From: Thermoflexus sp.
GTDB lineage: Bacteria > Chloroflexota > Anaerolineae > Thermoflexales > Thermoflexaceae
Direction: 5' to 3'
Length of the DNA: 48,385 nucleotides
Assembly: GCF_034432235.1 (NCBI RefSeq)
Contig: NZ_DAOUCJ010000032.1
Span: 1 to 48,385, forward strand
Position 1 is the stretch's first letter. Every line of letters starts with the position of its first letter. The notes beneath the pieces were generated by a model. That model was not told the DNA's origin. It searched no databases and saw only the letters and a program-made list of their open reading frames with translations. The translations under genes and the position numbers were made by a program. Positions 1 through 7,849 of this stretch are shown here, in pieces.

Positions 1-310
1 GATAACCCTCCACCCCAACGGCCATGGCCTCCCGGATCAGCGCCTCGTCATCGTAGGCGCTGAGCAGCAGGATGCGGATCGGCCACCCGCGCCGCCGGAT
101 CTCCCGCGCGAGGGCGAGGCCATCGCGCCGGGGGAGGCGGATATCGAGGATGGCGACATCGGGCTGGAGCGTCTCCAGCATGGCAAGGGCGGTTTCCCCA
201 TCCCCGGCTTCGGCGACCACCTGAACCTCAGGCCGCCGCTCCAGCAGGGCCCGCAAGCCCAGGCGCAGCGGCGGATGATCATCCGCGACCAGAACGCGAA
301 TGGGCCCCAT
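1..310 (-). CDS. Response regulator, receiver domain (3' part cut by window edge)
   Basis: Read on the minus strand from ATG at 310, this gives an N-terminal receiver domain beginning MGPIRVLVADDHPPLRLGLR. The acidic pair DD precedes H as in NarL/LuxR-type regulators. The phospho-acceptor Asp lies in VAILDIRLPRRDG and the switch Ser in ILLLSAYDD. An in-frame GTG three codons upstream (319) is an alternative start; a GGAG lies just before it. The output domain is outside the window, so a LuxR-type HTH is only expected, not seen. It is followed on the same strand by nothing visible. Its kinase partner is unknown; the orphan sensor kinase at 5851-6939 is PhoR-like in sequence, which makes it a poor match for a NarL-type regulator. 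Confidence 0.82.
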   Translation of the reverse strand, partial: MGPIRVLVADDHPPLRLGLRALLERRPEVQVVAEAGDGETALAMLETLQPDVAILDIRLPRRDGLALAREIRRRGWPIRILLLSAYDDEALIREAMAVGVEGY

Positions 311-450
311 TCGGTTCACGCTCCATCCGGACTTGCGCCATTCAGCTTCAACTCAGGGAATCCGGATAGCTCCTTCCCCATAGGACCGCAGGGGATACCT
401 TCGGTGTCCGCGGCAACCCCGGAAGCCCGCAGGACGAAATCAGCCGAGCG

Positions 451-1173
451 TCACCGGATCCGGAAAAGCCCGGCCGCCGCTTCGGCGTCCACCATCCACA
501 GGATCCGCCCGGGGCCCGGGCGGACCCCCTGCGCGGGCCAGCGGAGGGGATCGAAAGGTCCCTCCCACACGGCCCGCAGGATCTCCGCTTTGCGCGCCCC
601 GGTCACCAGGAAGACCACCCGACACGCCTGGTTCAGGATCGGCAGCGTCAGGGTCACCCGCGGTGGATCCGCTTCTGGCACGGCGGCCACCCAGCGCCTC
701 TGCTCCGTCACCGCCGGATGAAAAGGGAAAAGGGAAGCCGTATGGCCATCCTCCCCCAGGCCCAGGAGGATCAGATCGAACCGCGGGGGCGCTTCCCGGA
801 AAAACGTCCGCAGCAGGGCCTCATAGCGGACGGCGGCCGCCTCCGGATCCCCCTCGCATCGGATGGGATGGATCTGGTGGGGTGGAATGGGAACGTGCTG
901 CAACATGGCCTCGTGCGCCATCCGGGCGTTGCTCCGGGGATCCTCGAAGGGCACGCAGCGCTCATCCCCCCAGAAGACGTGCACCGCCTCCCAGGGAACG
1001 GCCTCCCGGCATTCCGGGCGAGCGAGCCATTCATAGGCCCGACGCGGCGTCTGGCCCCCGGCAAGGGCCACGACGAACCGTCCGGCGCGCCGGGCGGCGC
1101 GCTGGGCGGCGCGGGCGAAAAGGGCCGCCGCAGCCCGGCTCAGCGCCTCCGCATCGGGGAAGACGCGGATCAT
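451..1173 (-). CDS. pgl: 6-phosphogluconolactonase
   Basis: A protein of 240 residues that hydrolyses 6-phosphogluconolactone in the cytosolic oxidative pentose phosphate pathway. Family motifs are visible: VVALAGGQTPRRAYEWL near the N terminus (sugar-phosphate isomerase-like fold), VFWGDERCVP, then LILLGLGEDGHTASLFP, which holds the catalytic His region. The open frame extends upstream to 1359, but that part is a shadow of zwf. The ATG at 1171-1173 overlaps the zwf stop in an ATGA, which indicates translational coupling and sets the start. Substrate and gene order both support the call, because zwf makes the lactone that this enzyme opens. Confidence 0.94.
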   Translation of the reverse strand: MIRVFPDAEALSRAAAALFARAAQRAARRAGRFVVALAGGQTPRRAYEWLARPECREAVPWEAVHVFWGDERCVPFEDPRSNARMAHEAMLQHVPIPPHQIHPIRCEGDPEAAAVRYEALLRTFFREAPPRFDLILLGLGEDGHTASLFPFHPAVTEQRRWVAAVPEADPPRVTLTLPILNQACRVVFLVTGARKAEILRAVWEGPFDPLRWPAQGVRPGPGRILWMVDAEAAAGLFRIR

Positions 1174-2696
1174 CCGGGCGTGGCTCCCACGGGATCCAGG
1201 ATGGTGGGGAGATCCCAGGATCGGCCGTCCCGGGCGATCAGCTCCTCCGCTGCCGGCGGGCCCCAGGTGCCGGCCGGGTAGTTGGGGAAATCCGCAGGCG
1301 GCCGGGCCGCCCAGGCCTCCAGGATGGGCTGGATCACCTCCCAGGCGGCCTCCACCCACGCCGCCTCCAGGGATTGGGTGGTGTCCCCGCGGATGAGATC
1401 CAGGAGCAGCGTCTCATACGCTTCCGGCGGACGGTTCCCGAACATCTCCTCATACAGGAAATGCATATCCACCGGCTGCAGCTGCATCACCGGGCCCGGG
1501 ACTTTGGCCTGGAAGCGGAAGAGGACGCCTTCTGCGGGCTGCAGGCGCAGGATCAGGCGGTTGGGCTGCCAGGAGCGAACAGCAGACTCGGGGAACGCCC
1601 GGTGAGGCACCGGCCGGAAGGTGATGGAAACCTCCGAGGCCCGGACCGGCAGGCGCTTGCCAGTGCGCAGGTAGAAAGGGACCCCCTGCCAGCGCCAGTT
1701 GTCCACGAAGAGCTTGAGGGCCACGTAGGTTTCGGTGTTCGACCGTGGATCCACGCCAGGCTCCTCCCGATAAGCGGGCACCTCCTCTCCGGCCAGGCGG
1801 CCCCGCCCATACTGGCCGCGCACCGCGTAAACATCCACCTGATCCATCGAAATGGGACGGATGGCCCGCAGCACCTCGAGCTTCTTGTGATGGATCTCCT
1901 CCGGCGTGAGGGAGACCGGGGGCTCCATCGCGATCAGGCAGAGGAGCTGGAGGAGGTGGCTCTGGACCATATCGCGGAGGGCGCCGGTCTGGTCATAGTA
2001 GCCGCCCCGGTGCTCGACCCCCACGGTCTCGGCGACCGTGATCTGCACATGGTCGATATACTGACGGTTCCACACCGGCTCGAAGAAGGCGTTGGCGAAA
2101 CGCAGGGCCAGGATGTTCTGGACCGTGTCCTTGCCCAGGTAGTGGTCCAGGCGGTAGATCTGGCTTTCCGTCAGAAACTGGCGCAGGCGCGCGTTGAGCC
2201 GGCGGGCGGAAGGCAGGTCGTGGCCGAAGGGCTTCTCGATCACCACGCGGTGGCGCGAGGGGTCCTTCACCAGGCCGGCCGCGCTCAGGTGGTCCACGAT
2301 GGTCTCCGTGACGCCCGGAGGAACCGCCAGATAGAAGATATGATGGGTCACCTCCAGGTCCGCGCCATCCATGGTCTGGAGCCGCTGGCTCAGGGCCGCA
2401 TAGAGGGCGGGGTCATCGTAGTCGCCCCGCAGATAGAAGAGGCGTTCCGCGAAGCTCATCCAGGTGGATTCATCCGGGCGATGGCGGGCAAAGCGCTGGA
2501 CGCCGTCCAGAAGACGGGCGCGGAAGGACGCGTCGTCCATCGCGCTCCGCGCGATGCCGAGGATCGCCCAGCGCGCCGGCAGCCAGCCGTCGCGGTAGAG
2601 GTCGAAGAGGGCGGGGGCCAGCTTGCGCCAGACCAGGTCGCCGCTGGCGCCGAAGAGAACGAGGGCGATGGGCGGGTAAGAGACGGGTGGTTTCAT
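1170..2696 (-). CDS. zwf: Glucose-6-phosphate dehydrogenase
   Basis: A protein of 508 residues, normal family length, that oxidises glucose 6-phosphate to 6-phosphogluconolactone with NAD(P)+. The dinucleotide fingerprint FGASGDL is at residues 15-21, EKPFG at about 154-158, and the active-site signature RLDHYLGK at 182-189 with the catalytic His-Tyr region. The C-terminal half carries the beta-sheet dimer domain (FRPVPHRAF, LQPAEGV). It is first in a two-gene minus-strand operon, with pgl overlapping its stop codon by ATGA. The ATG start has AGG close upstream but no ideal Shine-Dalgarno sequence. Confidence 0.97.
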   Translation of the reverse strand: MKPPVSYPPIALVLFGASGDLVWRKLAPALFDLYRDGWLPARWAILGIARSAMDDASFRARLLDGVQRFARHRPDESTWMSFAERLFYLRGDYDDPALYAALSQRLQTMDGADLEVTHHIFYLAVPPGVTETIVDHLSAAGLVKDPSRHRVVIEKPFGHDLPSARRLNARLRQFLTESQIYRLDHYLGKDTVQNILALRFANAFFEPVWNRQYIDHVQITVAETVGVEHRGGYYDQTGALRDMVQSHLLQLLCLIAMEPPVSLTPEEIHHKKLEVLRAIRPISMDQVDVYAVRGQYGRGRLAGEEVPAYREEPGVDPRSNTETYVALKLFVDNWRWQGVPFYLRTGKRLPVRASEVSITFRPVPHRAFPESAVRSWQPNRLILRLQPAEGVLFRFQAKVPGPVMQLQPVDMHFLYEEMFGNRPPEAYETLLLDLIRGDTTQSLEAAWVEAAWEVIQPILEAWAARPPADFPNYPAGTWGPPAAEELIARDGRSWDLPTILDPVGATPG

Positions 2697-2949
2697 CCTG
2701 AGCCGCCGGGTTCAGGTTTCGCAAGACATGATACCAGCGAGTCAGGCGCATGGCGCTGCGGCCAAGCAGCCTTTTTCACTGAAGGGGATCGTGGACGCAG
2801 GCCATATGCCCTGAATGGGCTTGAAGAATGGGGCTCCCCCTCGGCTTCCTGGTCCAGGCGTTCCCGCGGAGCATTTCTTCAGGTTTCCCCTTCGCATCGC
2901 CTGGCGCCCAACGGGTTTGCGGCGCTCTGGGAGAGCAGGCCCCTGGTGG

Positions 2950-2999
2950 TTTCCACAGGCTGGCCCCTGAGGAAAGACACAAGGGGGAACCTGTGGAAA
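2950..2999. promoter_or_regulatory. Perfect 10-bp inverted repeat TTTCCACAGG/CCTGTGGAAA
   Basis: The arms TTTCCACAGG (2950-2959) and CCTGTGGAAA (2990-2999) are exact reverse complements separated by 30 bases. The right arm ends seven bases upstream of the -35 box of the promoter at 3006-3034. The spacing suits a pair of operator half-sites better than a terminator. TGTGGA/TCCACA pairs recur at 10889, 23366 and 27456. The half-site also resembles a DnaA box variant (TTTTCCACA). I see no gene in the rest of the 2697-3072 gap. Confidence 0.5.
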
Positions 3000-3005
3000 A
3001 TACGG

Positions 3006-3034
3006 TTGTGAAACCGAAGCGCGAAGGCTAAAAT
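3006..3034 (+). promoter_or_regulatory. Sigma-70-type promoter TTGTGA-N17-TAAAAT
   Basis: -35 TTGTGA at 3006-3011, a 17-base spacer and -10 TAAAAT at 3029-3034. It sits 39 bases before the ATG at 3073, which has a GGGAGGAA ribosome-binding site (3061-3068). The inverted repeat at 2950-2999 abuts it upstream. Confidence 0.6.
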
Positions 3035-3072
3035 GAGGGTGACTTCCACAATCTCTAGATGGGAGGAATCCG

Positions 3073-3534
3073 ATGAAGGCCCGCGACGCTATAAAGGGGG
3101 TTTTGGGGTTGATTCTACTAGGGATCTAGGTCACCGATCCAACAGGTCCGTTTGCTCAGGCGGACAGCCCTCTGCCTCCTTCACCTGCTCCGGTTGCGGA
3201 GGATCCTGGTGGTGGAGGTGGATGGCTGTGGGCTCAGATGATCGAGAAAGCGGATGGAAGCATAAACAAAACTTATCCAAGTTATTATTATCAAGGACAA
3301 TATTATTGCGATAATGACGCTGATATTGATTATACGTTAGTATATAACATGAATTATGGGCAAAATCCCGATAGCTTGAGGTATTATTCAACAGATCGAT
3401 TTATCATATGGTTTGGACCATCAGCTCTTAAGGGGTATTCGTATACTTGGGACAAGGTTCATGTTTGTGTTGGAACATTGATTGATTTATCTCCACTTTC
3501 TTCTTTGATGAATGCAGTCTACCTTCACCAATAA
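3073..3534 (+). pseudogene. Secreted protein gene interrupted by an amber codon in its signal peptide
   Basis: An ATG at 3073 behind GGGAGGAA opens a signal-peptide-like N terminus, MKARDAIKGVLGLILLGI, then hits TAG at 3127-3129. The same frame continues without interruption for 134 further codons to TAA at 3532. It reads on through GPFAQA|DSP, a plausible signal peptidase I site, a Pro-rich stretch, a GGGGG run, then a Tyr/Asp-rich mature domain (YPSYYYQGQYY, CDNDADIDY) with two Cys. An internal ATG at 3238 could give a 98-residue fragment without a signal peptide. The mature domain is not recognised. TAG is one substitution from TTG (Leu), which would complete the hydrophobic core. From about 3240 it is distinctly AT-richer than its neighbours, which suggests transfer. 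The next gene starts 13 bases after its stop. Confidence 0.65.
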
Positions 3535-3547
3535 GGAGGAGTTTTAC

Positions 3548-4132
3548 ATGCATATTCTTTTATTCGGTATATTCTGGTGGTTATGGGGTGGTATTGTTTG
3601 GAATATTATATTTATTTTGCGGCTTGATCGATCATTGTTTGGAATAATCTACTGGGCTGGCATAGGTGGGGTGTGGACTTTGCTTAAAAGACGACGTCGG
3701 TTTCGCTATCCTCTTTGGTGGGGATGGTTTTTGGGTATTGGAGCCGGGATAAGTAGCGGGGCACTCTGGATGAGATGGGAGCGGCTCTTGCAGGATACTC
3801 TTAATGTTGAATTATTGGCATTATTGGAATTTGTATTGTTTGGATTGATGCTGGGCATTTTTCAAGGACCTCTCTTTTCTTCAAAAATCCTTTCTTGGAA
3901 AACAATAGCATGGGCTGCAGCTACCGCGTTGAGCTGGACTATCGGTGGCCTTATTCTGTGGATGATCGCTTCTCAGATTGGATATCTGTGTCCGGGATTT
4001 GATTGTTTCTCAGAATTTCACGAATCTATTCGTAAGATCTTATGGTGGATAATTGTGGCAATGACATTCATTGTAACAAGCAGTGTAATATCTTTGATTC
4101 AGGATATGATGATGCAGCGTTGGTCTGGATAG
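3548..4132 (+). CDS. Polytopic membrane protein of unknown function
   Basis: A protein of 194 residues. The frame is open from 3512, but the ATG at 3548 has GGAGGA seven bases upstream (3535-3540) and is the better start. Hydrophobic segments lie roughly at residues 3-22, 30-45, 52-72, 85-110, 118-142 and 165-185, broken by a basic loop KRRRRFRYP near residue 48. This predicts about five or six membrane spans with Trp-rich interfaces. No family motif is recognised. The gene is AT-rich like the one before it and probably shares its promoter. They look like one acquired pair of an exported protein and a membrane protein. The stop is TAG. Confidence 0.7.
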   Translation: MHILLFGIFWWLWGGIVWNIIFILRLDRSLFGIIYWAGIGGVWTLLKRRRRFRYPLWWGWFLGIGAGISSGALWMRWERLLQDTLNVELLALLEFVLFGLMLGIFQGPLFSSKILSWKTIAWAAATALSWTIGGLILWMIASQIGYLCPGFDCFSEFHESIRKILWWIIVAMTFIVTSSVISLIQDMMMQRWSG

Positions 4133-4141
4133 GGAAGCCAT

Positions 4142-4166
4142 GTGTGAAAACTCCGTGCCTTCACAC
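4142..4166 (+). terminator. Weak hairpin after the AT-rich membrane gene
   Basis: GTGTGAA (4142-4148) pairs with TTCACAC (4160-4166) around an 11-base loop, ten bases after the stop of the membrane protein gene. There is no T-run, so this is a weak terminator candidate. Confidence 0.3.
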
Positions 4167-4217
4167 GAGTACCCGGATCTTCCTTTAAATTGTCATTAAT
4201 CAAAAGGAGTTACGCAG

Positions 4218-4574
4218 TTGAGACCCGACTGGGTCATTTCCACTGCCATATATGGGGTATTTTGGCTGATCACTCTCCATATGTTAGAATTCCTTCCTGT
4301 CAACTGCGTAAGTCTTAATAGTTTTTCAGAGGGTCGCTTGTTCGCAGAAAGGGCAAAGCAAGGTCTCAAGCAGGCTGAAGGATCCGCTCCTCTTCACGGC
4401 CCGGTGGTGAGCAGGGCCTCGAACTCGGCGGCCGCATCCCGCAGGCGTCCTTTGCCCCACCACAGGCTGAAATCGGCCCACTGGGGATCCCAGTCCAGAA
4501 ACCAGCAGAAGGCCTCCACCTGGGGCTCCCCCGCGACCACAGACCATGCCGCCGTCAACCATCCCCGCGGGTAG
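4218..4574 (+). other. Doubtful short ORF with hydrophobic start (possible gene remnant)
   Basis: A TTG at 4218 behind AAAGGAG (4202-4208) opens a frame starting RPDWVISTAIYGVFWLITLH, one membrane segment. After about 45 codons it runs into sequence antisense to the 3' end of the convergent gene at 4394, so the last 60 codons are probably meaningless. It may be the 5' remnant of a third AT-rich membrane gene cut when the GC-rich flank was joined. Most of the 4133-4393 gap is otherwise featureless. Confidence 0.22.
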
Positions 4575-5854
4575 TTGTGCGCCGGAGGAACGCCTTCATC
4601 CGGTGTGTAGGTGTTGGACGATGTGATGTAAACAGGCCGCCCGCGGGTCGAGGGATATGCATTGATGATCTCCAACCAGTCATACAGCGCCTGGAATCCG
4701 ACCCGTGCCCCCATGGCGTCCCGAAGGTCCAGACGCGGCTCCTCTGCCTCCGGATAGCCCGCGGCGCGGGCCGCCTCCGGCCGGCCAGGCACGTGCAGGG
4801 CGAAGCCATCCGGCCCGGGGTTCCACTGCCCCATCGCCGCCCTCGCCCGTGTGGTTTCATCGATGAAGGCCACCAGGGTGTTGAAGTAATTCAGCCAGGG
4901 GACGTCCACGCGGCCCCGCCGTTCCCCATCCTGATCCCGAACATAGGGCCGCACTGGCCCCACCAGGAGACGCGCCCGGGGGTTCGCCGCCCGGAGGACC
5001 GCGGCCGCGTTGTCGGTGCGGACCGGCGATTCGCCGTAGCCGTTGAAGACCCGGGCATACCAGGCCGGAGAGATCGGACGATCGGGGCTCATGCGGTTGC
5101 TCAGGGCCTCGTTGGGGCCGCTCCCCAGAAAATAGGCGTAGACCCCCTGAAGCCGTTCGTCCCGGCCCAGGCGCTCCAGATAGCGCAGATAGCGCGCCAG
5201 CCCTTCCAGATCCCCGGGAGGGGGAAGGGTCTGCCCCCGGTCGTAATCCACCCGCACCAGGACCCGCAGGCCGCGGCGCTGATGCCGGGCGACGCGGGCA
5301 GCCAGGGCGTTGATCCCCCAATCCGGGTCCTCCGCTCGTTGCGCGTAGGTCAGCTCCACGGCCCATCCAGCGCGCCCTTTCCAGTCCCGCTCAGGATGCG
5401 GGAAGACCAGGCCCAGCTTGGTGGGGATGGCGAGGGGTGCGGGGGTGGGCTCGGGATCTCCGAGCGCGAGACGCCCCCGCAGGCGGCATCCTTCGTGGCA
5501 ATCCCGATAGAACGCCACCGTCACCGATCCGGCAGGCATCGGGAAGCGCCAGACCCAGCGCCAGAGCATGAGCTCCGGCCGGGCTTCGATTCGCTCCAGC
5601 GCGGCGGGCTCCCCGTTGACCGTGAGCAGGATATGGCCCCACGGAACCCGATCCTGAACCTCCACAATCACCGGATCGCCGGGTCGGGGCGCGGATGGGA
5701 TCACCCGGAACTGAGGCCATGGCCCCTCGCGGTCCGGCCCGATGCGCACCGTCACTTCCCCCGAAGGGGTCAGAATCCCCAGCAGCAGGAGCAGCCCCGC
5801 GAGGAGCGCCCCGCCGCGCCAACGACGCAGCACCGAAAACCACTGGCCTTTCAT
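4394..5854 (-). CDS. Secreted TIM-barrel (glycoside-hydrolase-like) protein, function unknown
   Basis: A protein of 486 residues. A start at 5854 is preferred to the ATG at 5869 because it overlaps the kinase stop as ATGA and has GGGGGAG just upstream. A Sec signal or membrane anchor (LLAGLLLLLGIL) lies at about residues 15-28. A small beta-sandwich-like region follows (about 40-135, with a CHEGC pair of cysteines). The rest (about 145-475) alternates beta strands and helices as in clan GH-A barrels: KLGLVFPHP, RVLVRVDYD, GVYAYFLGSGPNEA (246-250, where a WNE motif is expected), ARLLVGPV and PVYITSSNTYT (about 408-417). The second catalytic Glu usual at the end of strand 7 is Ser here. It may be a weak enzyme or a sugar-binding pseudo-enzyme. 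It is translationally coupled to the sensor kinase. Confidence 0.72.
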   Translation of the reverse strand: MKGQWFSVLRRWRGGALLAGLLLLLGILTPSGEVTVRIGPDREGPWPQFRVIPSAPRPGDPVIVEVQDRVPWGHILLTVNGEPAALERIEARPELMLWRWVWRFPMPAGSVTVAFYRDCHEGCRLRGRLALGDPEPTPAPLAIPTKLGLVFPHPERDWKGRAGWAVELTYAQRAEDPDWGINALAARVARHQRRGLRVLVRVDYDRGQTLPPPGDLEGLARYLRYLERLGRDERLQGVYAYFLGSGPNEALSNRMSPDRPISPAWYARVFNGYGESPVRTDNAAAVLRAANPRARLLVGPVRPYVRDQDGERRGRVDVPWLNYFNTLVAFIDETTRARAAMGQWNPGPDGFALHVPGRPEAARAAGYPEAEEPRLDLRDAMGARVGFQALYDWLEIINAYPSTRGRPVYITSSNTYTPDEGVPPAHNYPRGWLTAAWSVVAGEPQVEAFCWFLDWDPQWADFSLWWGKGRLRDAAAEFEALLTTGP

Positions 5855-6939
5855 TCGCTCCCCCGCCATGCGGGCAGCGTGAACCGGATTCGCGTGCCGG
5901 TTTCCCCTTCGACCCGGCTCTCGATCTCCAGGCTGGATCCGTGCTGACGGAGGATCTCGGCCACGATGGCCAGCCCCAGCCCGGCTCCGGGGCCCCCGGG
6001 AGCTTCCCCGCGATAAAACGGCTCAGTGACATAGGGGAGATGCTCGGCGGGGATCCCCGGGCCGGTGTCGCTCACTTCGCACCGCACGCCCCCAGGAACG
6101 GATCGGAGGGAGACAAGGATGCGATCGCCGGGTCGGCTATAGCGAATGGCATTATCCAGCAGGTTCAGAAAGACCTGCTTCAGCCGATCCGCATCCCCCT
6201 GAACCAGCGGCACCTCTTCCCCTACCTCAAGGCTCAGGGATTGCTGGCGGGCCAGAGCCTCCGGGAGCTTCTCCGCGATGGCGGCCTCCGCCACGGCTAC
6301 GATGGAGAGGGGATGAACGATCAGCGGCTCCCCGATGATCAGACGGCCCAGCTCCAGCACACTGTGGACCATGCGGAGCATGCGACGGGTTTCCTCCTCC
6401 AGGATGCGCATGGACTGGGAACGGATTTCCGGAGCGATCGCGGGGAGTTTAAGGACTTCCAGATGGGTCAGCATGGTCGCCAGGGGCGTTCGAAGCTCGT
6501 GGGCCAGACCGGTCAACAGGCGGCGCAGCTTCTCCAGGCCCCGATGGCTTTCCCTCGCATCCGCCACCAGGACCCAGAAGGCGTCTTCCATGGGAACAAC
6601 CCACCAGCGCAGGGCCTGGCCTCCGGCGAGGACCAGGAAACGGGAGCGCCCCACCCCTCTGGCCTGCGCCGCCCGAACATCTTCCTCCAGAAAGGGTCGC
6701 CATTCCGCATCCGGCAGGAGGCCGGAGGCCGCGGGAAGCCCCAGCCACTGGCGTGCGAGCGGGCTGGCCGCCGTGTAGCGCCCATCCGGGCGCACGCGCA
6801 GGAAACCGAGCGATGCCCGATCCATCTGTAAAAAGGCGCGCCGGGCGGATTCCCGAGCGGACCATCGGCCTAGCATAAAGGCCAGCGTCAGGAGGAGGGC
6901 CAGAGCGAGCCATACCAGCCGCAGGTCCACCGTCCACAT
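5851..6939 (-). CDS. Membrane sensor histidine kinase (orphan)
   Basis: A protein of 362 residues. One N-terminal membrane helix (about 5-24) is followed by a PAS-like sensing region (about 40-125). Next come the DHp domain with H-box LAHELRTPL (His147) and a HATPase_c domain with the N-box NLLDNAIRYS, G1 DTGPGIP, F-box PFYRG and G2 GAGLGLAI. All catalytic blocks look intact, so it should autophosphorylate. The architecture is PhoR-like. No response regulator is adjacent. It lies in an operon between the PEBP lipoprotein (12 bases upstream) and the secreted TIM-barrel protein (ATGA overlap), which suggests that it senses an envelope or carbohydrate signal linked to them. Confidence 0.93.
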   Translation of the reverse strand: MWTVDLRLVWLALALLLTLAFMLGRWSARESARRAFLQMDRASLGFLRVRPDGRYTAASPLARQWLGLPAASGLLPDAEWRPFLEEDVRAAQARGVGRSRFLVLAGGQALRWWVVPMEDAFWVLVADARESHRGLEKLRRLLTGLAHELRTPLATMLTHLEVLKLPAIAPEIRSQSMRILEEETRRMLRMVHSVLELGRLIIGEPLIVHPLSIVAVAEAAIAEKLPEALARQQSLSLEVGEEVPLVQGDADRLKQVFLNLLDNAIRYSRPGDRILVSLRSVPGGVRCEVSDTGPGIPAEHLPYVTEPFYRGEAPGGPGAGLGLAIVAEILRQHGSSLEIESRVEGETGTRIRFTLPAWRGSE

Positions 6940-6951
6940 CCGACGCTTCCC

Positions 6952-7542
6952 TCATCGCCCATACCGCCCGGTGAGACGCCCAACGGCCCGCACATGCCCA
7001 TGCAGCGCCTGTTCCACCTGGGCCGGGCTGGCCCCTGGAGGGAGGTCCGGGACGCTGTCGAGGGCGTAGAGGACGAACCGATACCGGTGAGCTGGCCCAG
7101 GAGGCGGGCATGGACCCCCATATCCGATGCGCCCGAAGTCGTTTCGTCCCTGCTTCCCGATACCCTCCACCTCCGGCTCCCGCGGGATGCCCTCCGGGAG
7201 CTCCGTCCGGTCGAGCGGGATCGCATACAGCACCCAGTGAATGAACCGTCCGCCAGGCGCATCGGGATCGTCAACGATCAGGACCAGGCTTCGGGCACCC
7301 GGTGGAGGGGGCTCCCAGCGCAGCGGGGGCGAGCGGTCCGGCCCATCACAGGTGTATTCGCGGGGGATCGCTTCTCCCTCCGCGAAAGCGGGGCTCCGAA
7401 GGCGCAGATCCGGAAGCCCGCTTTCGGAGACGGGCGACCCCGCGGGAGGGGTTTGGGCTTGAGGCCCCGGGGCGGTCACGCCGCAACCGAGCGCGAGCGT
7501 CAGCAGCCATGCCATCCCCAGCACCACAGCACAACGGCGCAT
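6952..7542 (-). CDS. YbhB/YbcL-family (PEBP/Raf kinase inhibitor-like) lipoprotein
   Basis: A protein of 196 residues with a lipoprotein signal ending LALGC (Cys20), so it is anchored outside the membrane. The PEBP fold is shown by LRSPAFAEGEAIPREYTCDG, SLVLIVDDPDAPGG, FIHWVLYAIP, then GYGGPCPPPGPAHRY, which is the conserved anion-binding pocket (DPDxP, GPxPPxGxHRY). The final YALD segment also fits. Bacterial members bind small ligands, but their role is poorly defined. An AGGAGG lies six bases before the ATG. It is first in the minus-strand operon with the sensor kinase and the TIM-barrel protein, possibly as a ligand-binding accessory. Confidence 0.93.
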   Translation of the reverse strand: MRRCAVVLGMAWLLTLALGCGVTAPGPQAQTPPAGSPVSESGLPDLRLRSPAFAEGEAIPREYTCDGPDRSPPLRWEPPPPGARSLVLIVDDPDAPGGRFIHWVLYAIPLDRTELPEGIPREPEVEGIGKQGRNDFGRIGYGGPCPPPGPAHRYRFVLYALDSVPDLPPGASPAQVEQALHGHVRAVGRLTGRYGR

Positions 7543-7849
7543 TCCTGTCCTCCTGGAAGGCGGAGCACGCCCGTATGCCAGAACATGTCCGACGCTTCCG
7601 GCTCCCCCTCACCCAAGGGTCTCTCCCCCCAGGCTCCGGGAGCAGTCCGGGGTATCTCCAGCGCCCTTCCCAATTGTAAGAGAATTCCCCCCCTCGGGCG
7701 ATCGGTCGCCTCCAGCGAATCCGCTTCGCAGGCCCCGAGACCGCCTGGTTGCCCCCCAACCGTCCAGGGGGCTTCCAGAGTATATCGGGTGGAAAAACCC
7801 TTCACGGAGAGGCAAGCCATGCGAGGGAAACATCCCGAAGAAGGTCTGC

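Noticed and set aside
663..3011. Long plus-strand ORF of 782 codons
   Set aside because: It is antisense to pgl/zwf, has low-complexity Pro/Arg/Gly composition and no motif; it is a typical shadow frame in GC-rich DNA.
4394..5869. Start of the barrel protein at ATG 5869
   Set aside because: ATG 5854 forms an ATGA overlap with the kinase stop and has GGGGGAG at proper distance, and the signal peptide starts right after it.
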